Under the pieces are notes generated by a model. The model was not told the origin of the DNA. It did not search any database and was given only the letters and a program-made list of their open reading frames with translations. DNA of 6,645 bases from Dehalococcoidales bacterium (lineage in GTDB: Bacteria; Chloroflexota; Dehalococcoidia; Dehalococcoidales; UBA5627): contig JAQTVR010000065.1 of assembly GCA_028706995.1 (NCBI GenBank), positions 1 to 6,645 of the forward strand, in the 5' to 3' direction. The number at the start of each line of letters is the position of its first letter. Positions within the stretch are counted from its first letter, which is position 1. Below, piece after piece: positions 1 to 4,982 of the stretch. Both the position numbers and the translations under genes were made by a program.

Positions 1-1
1 T

Positions 2-487
2 TTACTTTCCTACTTCTTCTGCACCGGTTTTATCTGCCGCAGGAGCGGCTTCTATTTTCTGTAACGAATCTGCATTTTCAGGCACTGGGGGAGTTTCTAT
101 TTTATTAAATTCAGTGGATTCTGTCTTCGGCATCGCCGCCAGGTCTTCAGTCCCTTCATTAATGGCCTTTTTGACACCGGCCACTTCTAAGTCCACGGTT
201 CTGGCTATTTCATCGGCTTCCAGATCGAGCGCCTTCTTTATCTTCAGTGACTCCTCATCCAGCGACCCCTTCATTCCCAGAGCCGTCCTTTTTAATTCAT
301 CGACTTCTCCCTCAAGATCCAGGGACCTGGTTATCTCACCGGTAAGATTATTAGTCATTTTTTTAAGATCGCGCACCATTTTGCCAAATTTGCGTGCGTA
401 TTCAGGCAACTTATCGGGGCCGATGACTAAAAGCGCCACCACCATTACAACCAGTATTTCAAAAAAACCCATATCAAAAAATCCCAT
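2..487 (-). CDS. tatB: Sec-independent protein translocase subunit TatB (TatA/B family), long acidic C-terminal tail
   Basis: Membrane subunit of the twin-arginine translocase, which exports folded proteins; TatB normally works with TatC in recognising the RR signal peptide. Counting from the ATG at 487 (161 aa), residues 10-22 form the short transmembrane helix. They are followed by the hinge GPDKLP (23-28) and an amphipathic helix with Arg/Lys (about 29-45), the standard TatA/B layout. Glu10 at the head of the helix is typical of TatB. Residues 46-110 are a charged helical region with LDLE-type repeats, and the last 50 residues are Pro/Glu/Ala-rich and probably disordered. Three starts are possible: GTG 499, ATG 487 and ATG 472. 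I prefer 487, because the GTG sits inside an AAAGGTGA Shine-Dalgarno sequence correctly spaced for it. TatA (840-1094) lies upstream on the same strand. Assignment as TatB rather than a second TatA rests on length, Glu10 and gene order. Confidence 0.88.
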   Translation of the reverse strand: MGFFDMGFFEILVVMVVALLVIGPDKLPEYARKFGKMVRDLKKMTNNLTGEITRSLDLEGEVDELKRTALGMKGSLDEESLKIKKALDLEADEIARTVDLEVAGVKKAINEGTEDLAAMPKTESTEFNKIETPPVPENADSLQKIEAAPAADKTGAEEVGK

Positions 488-489
488 AT
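460..489 (-). repeat. 15-bp tandem duplication at the tatB start
   Basis: Positions 460-474 and 475-489 are adjacent 15-base copies differing at one base. On the coding strand each copy contains ATATGGG followed by a T run, so each brings its own ATG and encodes MGFF(D/E). The result is two in-frame starts, 487 and 472, each followed by the same residues. Confidence 0.85.
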
Positions 490-599
490 TATTGTTCACC
501 TTTATGGGTATATAGTACTGAATTAATCAACATAGCTGAAATATCTATCGAATACAATATACTGTTTTCTCTCCCCTTTATATGACAAGAAGAAAAACC

Positions 600-629
600 C
601 TGATATTTGTTAAGGATTACCTCCGTCAA
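600..629 (-). promoter_or_regulatory. Weak candidate promoter for tatB
   Basis: On the minus strand TTGACG (624-629) and TATCAG (600-605) are separated by 18 bases, which would start transcription near 593, about 100 bases before the tatB ATG. The -35 box is good (5 of 6) but the -10 box is poor (4 of 6), so this is tentative. Confidence 0.25.
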
Positions 630-717
630 AGTATTACCGGTTTTAAACTGAACTTGAGAACCAATCATATCACACTGATAACTCAATTCTTATCATTTGG
701 TAAGTATCGGGCATTTG

Positions 718-760
718 TAAGATGTCCCCTTCCCTTTATTAAGAGGAAGGGGACATCTTA
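718..760. terminator. Perfect 16-bp hairpin downstream of tatA
   Basis: Arms 718-733 and 745-760 are exact reverse complements (16 bp). Inside them a further 3 bp pair (734-736 with 741-743) after a one-base bulge, leaving a tetraloop. It lies 80 bases past the tatA stop, so it could stop or attenuate transcription coming from tatA or stabilise the tatA mRNA end. Neither side has a strong T run; the plus side has the T-rich ttattatctt. It could therefore also be a dispersed palindromic (REP/MITE-like) element. Confidence 0.6.
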
Positions 761-839
761 TTATCTTATCAGGCTCGGATTTATGTAAAATTACTTGAGA
801 TTTAAATAACTATAAGAGATTCATATGGATATAAATTGG

Positions 840-1094
840 TTATGCCTCTCCCCTGGGACTTTCTATTGGCTCAACTTCAGGTTTAGGCTTGTTGCTTTTA
901 GCAGTCTTTTTCTTCTGTTTCTTTTTAGTCTTATCTAACTCTGCAACTGCCTCCTCATCTTCGCCCCTCGTCCCCTTCTTGAAAGCATTCATACTCTTAC
1001 CTAAGGCGGCACCTACCTGCGGAAGTTTTCCAACCCCGAAGACAATAAGAATAATCACCAGAATAAGCCCTATCTCTAATGGACCCGGTTTCAT
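840..1094 (-). CDS. tatA: Sec-independent protein translocase subunit TatA
   Basis: Pore-forming or membrane-weakening subunit of the twin-arginine translocase. The 84-residue protein has the family layout. A short N-terminus MKPGPLEIG carries Glu7 and leads into a transmembrane helix at about 8-19. The conserved FG pair (19-20) follows at the hinge, then KLPQVGAALGKSM as the start of the amphipathic helix (about 23-40). Residues 41-84 form a charged tail dense in Lys and Glu. Val21 takes the place often filled by Pro or Ala after FG; this is mild variation. The ATG at 1094 has a strong ribosome site, AAGGGGG, at 1104-1110 with 9-base spacing. Two promoter candidates lie 130-190 bases upstream. 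It is the first gene of a probable tatA-tatB unit; the two proteins differ enough in length and tail to be distinct subunits. Confidence 0.93.
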   Translation of the reverse strand: MKPGPLEIGLILVIILIVFGVGKLPQVGAALGKSMNAFKKGTRGEDEEAVAELDKTKKKQKKKTAKSNKPKPEVEPIESPRGEA

Positions 1095-1220
1095 GTTTTT
1101 AAACCCCCTTTAATTTAATAAACAGCGTTAATTGTCAAGACGCAACCTATCCCTTGCTTATTGAAGTTGAAGAATGAGGAGTAAAGATTAGATATCTTGG
1201 CATGAATCATCTATTCGCTA

Positions 1221-1249
1221 ATGATATACAAATGTAGCTTGATTGTCAA
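1221..1249 (-). promoter_or_regulatory. Proximal sigma-70 promoter of tatA (P1)
   Basis: On the minus strand TTGACA (1244-1249, perfect -35) and TATCAT (1221-1226, 5 of 6) are exactly 17 bases apart. Transcription would start near 1214 and give a leader of roughly 120 bases before the tatA ATG. Confidence 0.6.
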
Positions 1250-1258
1250 TTAAAGATA

Positions 1259-1286
1259 ATTATATAAGCTGTTTTTACATCGTCAA
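1259..1286 (-). promoter_or_regulatory. Distal sigma-70 promoter of tatA (P2)
   Basis: On the minus strand TTGACG (1281-1286, 5 of 6) and TATAAT (1259-1264, perfect -10) are 16 bases apart. The predicted start, near 1252, falls just beside the -35 box of P1, so the two are arranged as tandem promoters. Confidence 0.6.
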
Positions 1287-1316
1287 TATAATACTAAATG
1301 TTAAATTATTAAAATA

Positions 1317-1346
1317 TTAACTCTTTATATTAGATTATGATAGAAT
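1317..1346 (+). promoter_or_regulatory. Candidate short-leader promoter of the VTT/DedA gene
   Basis: TTAACT (1317-1322, 4 of 6) and TAGAAT (1341-1346, 5 of 6) are 18 bases apart on the plus strand. The expected start near 1353 is only a few bases before the ATG at 1357, which fits the absence of a Shine-Dalgarno there. An alternative -10 box, TATGAT, lies at 1336-1341. Confidence 0.4.
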
Positions 1347-1356
1347 ATCAAGCAAT

Positions 1357-1968
1357 ATGAATGATGCTCCTGAGAATCCACAAGAAATATCTACAAAGAG
1401 TAACGCTTCCTGGATAAAGACCAGACTCCTTCCTGTCTTCATGCTGATTATTGTCGTTGGAATTGTAGTTGGAGTTTTCCTTCTCTACAAATATAACCCG
1501 GATATGATCGAACAGCTTGAGGGATATGGTTACCTCGGTGTTTTCCTGATCAGCATCATACTGAACGCGTCCATCGTCTTGCCTGTCGGCAACTTCGTCG
1601 TGATAGCAGCACTGGGTGCTACCCTGCCTTCCGCAACTATAGTAGGCTTGGTCGGAGGACTGGGCGCCGCCATCGGCGAGATGACAGGTTATGTGGCAGG
1701 TTATAGCGGACAGGCGCTTGTTACCCAAAAAAATAACAGGCTGTATATTATGTTGGGAAAATGGTTGTCGAAATGGGGCTCACCGGCTATTTTCCTGCTT
1801 TCTGTCTTTCCTTTTGCTTTCGATATAGTAGGCGCTATGGCTGGAGCGCTTCGCTTCCCTGTTTGGAAATTCTTCCTTGCCTGCTGGCTGGGAAGAACAA
1901 TCCTTTATATCGGCGTCGCCTGGGCGGGGGCTCTGGGATGGAATGCATTGATCGACTTCCTTGATTAA
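1357..1968 (+). CDS. VTT/DedA-family integral membrane protein
   Basis: Multi-pass inner-membrane protein of the VTT (SNARE-associated/DedA/TVP38) family. Some members act in lipid-carrier flipping or proton-coupled homeostasis; the substrate here is unknown. The 203-residue chain has a cytoplasmic N-tail of about 22 residues and a helix at 24-43. The VTT core follows: GYLGVF (58-63), LPVGNFVVIAALGATLP (75-91, re-entrant region), GAAIGEMTGYVAGY (103-116) and the P152 segment ending in AMAGALRFP (160-168). Further helices lie at about 143-165 and 170-193. The two arginines of the classical DedA RFxPxxR motif are absent; Ser149 and Phe155 align there, and Asp156 follows. It thus belongs to a different VTT subgroup from E. 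coli YqjA. No ribosome site precedes the ATG, and no other in-frame start is close by. The stop overlaps that of the convergent MFS gene. Confidence 0.85.
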   Translation: MNDAPENPQEISTKSNASWIKTRLLPVFMLIIVVGIVVGVFLLYKYNPDMIEQLEGYGYLGVFLISIILNASIVLPVGNFVVIAALGATLPSATIVGLVGGLGAAIGEMTGYVAGYSGQALVTQKNNRLYIMLGKWLSKWGSPAIFLLSVFPFAFDIVGAMAGALRFPVWKFFLACWLGRTILYIGVAWAGALGWNALIDFLD

Positions 1969-3254
1969 GCTTCTTGATTAACCTTAGCCTTCATTCGTAT
2001 AAGTATTAAAGCCCCTATTAAAAATAAGGCGAGGCAGGTTATTAACATCACCTGATATCCTGACCCGGTACTCTGATTTTCAAAGAAATCGATAACCGGA
2101 CCGATAAGCCGCGCCAGTGCTCCGGCTCCGGCAGTAGCCATATTTGCTATCCCAAGATACCGGGCTTCTTCACCTTTGCATACCATATCGCATGCCATCG
2201 CCCAGTTGGCGCTGGTAAAACCACCGAGAGCTATTCCTATAAGACCGGCAGCCGCCAATATAACGCTGTATTCCTTGGAGACGATAATCAGGAGAATACC
2301 GGCCGCCCCGATAAATGCAGAGGTCACGGCGATAGACTTGCGCCCTATTTTATCGGATAACCTGCCGGCAGGATAGACGACGATAAGCATGCCAGTTACA
2401 GCTAATATGGTGAACCTGGCGGTGGCTGCCGCCGGGTCGGCAACCCCGACCACATCCCGTAAAAAATAAAGGGCAAACTGCTGAATAATTCCCAGGGCGG
2501 CAAATACACATAACCTGGAGGCTAAAAACCATATAAACCCCCGATTCATCCTGATATCTATCTTAAAGGTATTAGCCACGATTTGCGACATCGATAGATG
2601 CTTACCTCTATCTCCCGGTTCTTCCTTTACCGTAATAACGGTCGCCAGCATACATATAATTAAAACCGCTCCGGGAATTGCCAGGGATAACCACAGCCAT
2701 TGCTTGTCACCACCGGCAGAATAGTTGCCCATAAATATACTTATAATGTATATAAGGGAAACGCCGCCCAGCATCTCCATAAAGCTCTTCACCCCCGAAG
2801 CCGCCCCTTTCTTTCCTTCGGGAACCAGGTCGGGAATGAAGCCCTGGTGCGCTCCCTGCACGGCATTGCTGCTTATCTGCATCAGGCAATATACGGCAAA
2901 AAGAATGGCATAGCCGCCGGCAAGCCCGATACCAGGTAAAAACAGGAGCATGCATAATACTCCTATTATAATGAACGGGCGGCGGCGTCCCATGCGAAAA
3001 GCGGAACTGTCGCTTATCGCTCCGAATACCGGCTGCAATAACATCGCCAGTATCAATCCGGAGAAGGTAAGTAAACCGAGATATGTATTCTTTTCGGATT
3101 CAGGCACAAAGTCGAGAATCCTGATAGGGAGGATGATGGAATGCACCGACTGCCATAAGCCAGTGGTGGCAAAAACAAGTATGGTTATCTTCAGATAGTC
3201 CCACTTGCCGAAAGAACCTGATTTAAGGACGGTATTATTCACTGTTTCAGTCAT
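1965..3254 (-). CDS. MFS transporter, SLC45/GPH-like (12 transmembrane helices)
   Basis: Secondary transporter of the major facilitator superfamily, resembling the sugar:cation symporter groups (SLC45, GPH). The substrate cannot be read from sequence. The 429-residue length and hydrophobicity fit two six-helix halves. Half one carries the loop 2-3 signature with G78, D82, R87, G89 and R90-R92, followed by P93; the RxGRRRP form is typical of SLC45/sucrose-transporter relatives. It also has the PDLVPEGKKGAASG segment before helix 5. Half two repeats the motif as GRLSDKIGRK (about 297-306). A charged central loop (about 208-236) separates the halves. The ATG at 3254 has no clear Shine-Dalgarno, but promoter boxes lie immediately upstream. 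The gene appears single, facing the VTT/DedA gene, with stop codons overlapping by 4 bases. A substrate link with the VTT gene is not implied by convergent placement. Confidence 0.87.
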   Translation of the reverse strand: MTETVNNTVLKSGSFGKWDYLKITILVFATTGLWQSVHSIILPIRILDFVPESEKNTYLGLLTFSGLILAMLLQPVFGAISDSSAFRMGRRRPFIIIGVLCMLLFLPGIGLAGGYAILFAVYCLMQISSNAVQGAHQGFIPDLVPEGKKGAASGVKSFMEMLGGVSLIYIISIFMGNYSAGGDKQWLWLSLAIPGAVLIICMLATVITVKEEPGDRGKHLSMSQIVANTFKIDIRMNRGFIWFLASRLCVFAALGIIQQFALYFLRDVVGVADPAAATARFTILAVTGMLIVVYPAGRLSDKIGRKSIAVTSAFIGAAGILLIIVSKEYSVILAAAGLIGIALGGFTSANWAMACDMVCKGEEARYLGIANMATAGAGALARLIGPVIDFFENQSTGSGYQVMLITCLALFLIGALILIRMKAKVNQEA

Positions 3255-3266
3255 CTTGCAGGCTAA

Positions 3267-3295
3267 AGCATAGCAGAAGAGGGAAAGCTAAGCAA
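3267..3295 (-). promoter_or_regulatory. Candidate short-leader promoter of the MFS gene
   Basis: On the minus strand TTGCTT (3290-3295, 3 of 6) and TATGCT (3267-3272, 4 of 6) lie 17 bases apart. The start would fall near 3260, some 5 bases before the ATG at 3254, agreeing with the lack of a ribosome site. The boxes themselves are weak. Confidence 0.35.
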
Positions 3296-3376
3296 TTATT
3301 AATATCATACCGCTAATCGCAGGCAACGGTGATATTCTCTCTTAAAAACTTCGATTGGTTAAAGATTGATGATGAC

Positions 3377-3397
3377 AAAAATAGAGTAGCTATTTTT
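3377..3397. terminator. 8-bp AT-rich hairpin, possible terminator
   Basis: AAAAATAG (3377-3384) and CTATTTTT (3390-3397) are exact reverse complements around a 5-base loop. Both strands end the stem in a T run, so it could act weakly in either direction, most usefully for transcripts coming from the sigma/anti-sigma operon. Confidence 0.35.
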
Positions 3398-3407
3398 ACC
3401 CTCATCC

Positions 3408-3431
3408 GCCGTCCCGATTTATCGGGATGGC
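3408..3431. repeat. GC-rich hairpin (10 bp, one G-T pair)
   Basis: Arms 3408-3417 and 3422-3431 pair over 10 positions, with a single G-T pair and a TTTA loop. A second small palindrome, TTCCCC/GGGGAA, follows directly at 3435-3448. No T run follows, so a REP- or MITE-like remnant is as likely as a terminator. Confidence 0.5.
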
Positions 3432-3482
3432 ATTTTCCCCTTGGGGAAGGCTTTATTAATCTCTTTTAGGGTTTAATTCCTC

Positions 3483-3496
3483 CGCCGCTTGCGGCG
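3483..3496. repeat. Short GC-only hairpin
   Basis: CGCCGC (3483-3488) and GCGGCG (3491-3496) are exact reverse complements around TT, standing out in AT-rich surroundings. It lies about 130 bases past the anti-sigma stop. Confidence 0.45.
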
Positions 3497-3622
3497 AAAA
3501 GAGTAGAATAGACGGATTAATATTTACATCCCAAAAACCATAATGTAACCGTCCTTATTTTGACACACCGATGCAAGCATCAGGGAGAATTTCATTAAGA
3601 GATGGAAGCACACTATTTTAAT

Positions 3623-4096
3623 CTATCTCTTCCGTTGTCTATGCAATTCAACAAGGATGCAACTTATCAATACTATTAAAGCAACAAGTAATCCGAGTTC
3701 AACTCCTCTTACTAACCAGAATTGCCCTCCTAGCGGCGAATCTCCTGTTGGCGTAAATAAATGCCCTAAATCCCCGATACAAACTAATACTAGAATAATG
3801 GCGACCACAGCCGCAGTTCTAGAAAGGATTAAAAGCTTTCTATCGCAAGTTTTCTTCGTAACATTCTTTTCATCTATTCTAAAAGTATGTTCAGAGCGTA
3901 TTTCCGGCATATGCTGTAAAAGGCTTATCGTCTGCCTGAGCGAGTTGTATTCTTCACAACAGGACTGGCAGGACTTGAGATGTAATTTCAATTCCTGTTG
4001 CTCCTTGTCACTAAGCTCGCAATCGAGATATGATGTTAGACGCGCTCTAGTTCTCAAGCATTCTGATTTTATAAAGGGGTTAAACCAAGTTTTCAT
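3623..4096 (-). CDS. Membrane anti-sigma factor with zinc-finger (zf-HC2/ZAS-like) domain
   Basis: Probable inhibitor that holds the adjacent ECF sigma factor at the membrane. The 157-residue protein starts with a cytoplasmic domain in which H39-x3-C43-x2-C46 forms the zinc-associated anti-sigma signature; Cys13 is the likely fourth ligand. It is preceded by the typical YLDCELSDKEQQEL helix (23-36). A linker (about 65-90) leads to one transmembrane helix at about 94-108. A polar external loop (109-131) follows, then a second helix (about 132-149) and a basic tail ending in RQRKR. With both ends inside, it differs from single-pass anti-sigmas that carry large external sensors. AGGA at 4105-4108 (minus strand) is spaced 8 bases from the ATG. 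It lies 49 bases after the sigma gene on the same strand, so co-transcription is very likely. Extra cysteines (26, 47, 84, 106, 146) are notable. Confidence 0.85.
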   Translation of the reverse strand: MKTWFNPFIKSECLRTRARLTSYLDCELSDKEQQELKLHLKSCQSCCEEYNSLRQTISLLQHMPEIRSEHTFRIDEKNVTKKTCDRKLLILSRTAAVVAIILVLVCIGDLGHLFTPTGDSPLGGQFWLVRGVELGLLVALIVLISCILVELHRQRKR

Positions 4097-4145
4097 TTCT
4101 TAGATCCTGTACTTCTATTTCGAGTATAATTTCAAAACCATCTTT

Positions 4146-4697
4146 TTACAAACTTTCTCCATCCCGTAAAAGGTCCCTTAAATAATATAATCCTCGATTC
4201 AATCTCGACCTGACGGTACCTAAAGGACATTTCATCACTTTGGATATTTCTTTATAATTCAAGTCGCCATATACACGTAAAATCACAGCCAGGCGTTGCT
4301 CGTACGGCAACTGGAGTAATGCTTTTTGAACGGCCTCCACCTTTTCCCGTGTCAAAACTATGTCATCTGTAAAGCCATCTGTAGATGGTAATGAACAATC
4401 GGTAATACTTGTTTCCATGTTTCGCTTTCGCTTACGTTTGCGTAATTCATCCCGGCAGGCATTCGATACGATACTTAATTCCCAGGCCCGAAAGCTGCCT
4501 CCTCTAAAATTCCGAATAGATTTCCATGCTGACAGCCATGAGACCTGGCAAACATCTTCCGCATCTAACAAATTACCCAGCATACGAAAGGCTATATTTA
4601 AGGCTTCTTTTTGGTATCGTTCTATGAGTGCGTTGAATGCTTCCACGCTTCCTTGCTGACTGAGCCTAATAAGTTTATCGTCTTCTACATCATTCAT
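4146..4697 (-). CDS. ECF-type RNA polymerase sigma factor (sigma-70 family, group 4)
   Basis: Alternative sigma factor directing RNA polymerase to a small regulon. The 183-residue length is typical. Region 2 covers about residues 19-92. It includes the core-binding DAEDVCQ (45-51), the W54-W58 segment, FRGGSFRAWELSIVSNACRDELRKRKRKR (64-92, written in pieces: FRGGSF at 64-69, SNACRDELRKRKR at 78-90) and a basic end. A linker of about 35 residues leads to region 4: LPYEQRLAVILRVYGDLNYKEIS (130-152) and the helix-turn-helix end PLGTVRSRLNRGLYYLRDLL (158-177). Trp72 and Cys81 fit the usual AWL..Ia.N.crD pattern. No ribosome site is visible before the ATG at 4697; the upstream bases are A/T-rich. 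The anti-sigma gene follows. The likely targets are the divergent genes at 4983 and 5824, because a near-consensus ECF promoter lies between. Confidence 0.92.
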   Translation of the reverse strand: MNDVEDDKLIRLSQQGSVEAFNALIERYQKEALNIAFRMLGNLLDAEDVCQVSWLSAWKSIRNFRGGSFRAWELSIVSNACRDELRKRKRKRNMETSITDCSLPSTDGFTDDIVLTREKVEAVQKALLQLPYEQRLAVILRVYGDLNYKEISKVMKCPLGTVRSRLNRGLYYLRDLLRDGESL

Positions 4698-4732
4698 TTT
4701 ATTTAAAGCTAAAAATTGTTTTAATGTTCTTT

Positions 4733-4738
4733 ATTGTA
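4733..4738 (-). promoter_or_regulatory. Candidate -10 box of the sigma gene
   Basis: TACAAT on the minus strand (5 of 6) would start transcription near 4726, about 29 bases before the sigma ATG. The -35 at the right distance (4756-4761, AACAGA) is poor. A GAACTT sequence occurs at 4747-4752 on this strand, but no ECF -10 element follows at 15-16 bases, so self-activation by this route is not shown. Confidence 0.3.
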
Positions 4739-4797
4739 ACACTTTAAAGTTCGGCTCTGTTACCCCGATTCAAAAAATGGAGGTTTTAAAGAAAAGC

Positions 4798-4826
4798 GGA
4801 ACTTTTTACCCCTGTATTCCGTCTAT
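4798..4826 (+). promoter_or_regulatory. ECF sigma-type promoter upstream of the caspase-like gene
   Basis: GGAACTT (4798-4804) and GTCTAT (4821-4826) are 16 bases apart. This matches the known RpoE-type ECF pattern, GGAACTT with N15-16 and GTCTAA or TCTAA. Transcription would start near 4833 and give a leader of about 150 bases before 4983. A sigma-70 reading of the same DNA (TTTACC, then TATATT at a 16-base spacing) is also possible, so both forms of RNA polymerase might use it. Confidence 0.6.
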
Positions 4827-4838
4827 TATATTAGACGG
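4819..4838. repeat. 7-bp palindrome over the ECF -10 box
   Basis: CCGTCTA (4819-4825) and TAGACGG (4832-4838) are exact reverse complements around TTATAT. The left arm contains the -10 box and the centre covers the expected start site. It could be an operator, or a hairpin at the very 5' end of the RNA. Confidence 0.5.
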
Positions 4839-4858
4839 GTAATCAGGAAAGGCTGTTT

Positions 4859-4903
4859 ATGAAGATTAACAAGCTTTATGGAGTATGGCAAGTGGATGAT
4901 TGA
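4859..4903 (+). CDS. Possible 14-residue leader peptide
   Basis: An ATG at 4859 is preceded by a strong Shine-Dalgarno, AGGAAAGG at 4845-4852, 6 bases away. It encodes MKINKLYGVWQVDD and then TGA at 4901. The short frame lies wholly within the predicted leader of the caspase-like gene, and its stop falls inside a hairpin. No run of one amino acid is seen that would point to classical amino-acid attenuation. It may be chance; the ribosome site is the main support. Confidence 0.35.
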   Translation: MKINKLYGVWQVDD

Positions 4904-4924
4904 GGCCATCCTTTTTTTAAAAGG
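4885..4924 (+). terminator. Overlapping hairpins with T run in the leader (possible attenuator)
   Basis: GGATG (4894-4898) pairs with CATCC (4907-4911) and is directly followed by seven T (4912-4918), a weak intrinsic-terminator shape. Two other stems compete for the same bases: ATGGC (4885-4889) with GCCAT (4905-4909), and CCTTTT (4910-4915) with AAAAGG (4919-4924). The stop codon of the 14-codon ORF lies in the loop of the terminator stem. The stems are only 5-6 bp, so the reading is tentative. Confidence 0.35.
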
Positions 4925-4982
4925 TAGGGCAAAATGGGGTAACAATAACTTGAGGTAAAAATAACAAACGAGGTAAAGATGA

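Larger units (their letters stand above)
488..839. other. Gene-free gap between tatA and tatB
   Basis: About 350 bases with no convincing gene. Short open frames exist on both strands (489-686 minus, 582-788 plus), but they lack plausible starts with ribosome sites or recognisable protein character. The stretch contains a strong hairpin (718-760) and a weak promoter-like pair (600-629, minus strand), both described separately. Such a gap is longer than usual between tatA and tatB in one operon, and may let tatB be transcribed at a different level. Confidence 0.6.
3255..3622. other. Gene-free gap with a cluster of hairpins
   Basis: About 370 bases between the MFS start and the anti-sigma stop. 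No plausible coding sequence is seen. It holds the MFS promoter candidate (3267-3295) and four inverted repeats between 3377 and 3496. The rest is AT-rich and featureless to me, apart from a 7-bp inverted repeat (3597-3603 with 3625-3631) that overlaps the anti-sigma stop. Confidence 0.6.

Noticed and set aside
489..686. 65-codon open frame, minus strand, between tatA and tatB
   Set aside because: It has no recognisable protein character and would overlap the tatB start; probably a chance opening in the gap.
582..788. 68-codon open frame, plus strand
   Set aside because: No ribosome site; it runs through the perfect hairpin at 718-760, and its residues look random.
1095..1356. Small RNA or tRNA gene between tatA and the VTT/DedA gene
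   Set aside because: No cloverleaf, conserved tRNA arms or stable structure was seen; the stretch is accounted for by divergent promoters.
3255..3622. Mobile element or CRISPR array in the hairpin-rich gap
   Set aside because: The hairpins differ from each other in sequence and spacing, and there are no direct repeats with spacers and no transposase fragment.
4733..4752. ECF-type self-activation promoter for the sigma gene (GAACTT at 4747-4752, minus strand)
   Set aside because: Only the -35 half is present; no GTC or TCTA element follows at 15-16 bases.
4777..4842. 21-residue open frame, plus strand, across the ECF promoter
   Set aside because: It has no Shine-Dalgarno and would lie over promoter boxes, so translation is unlikely.
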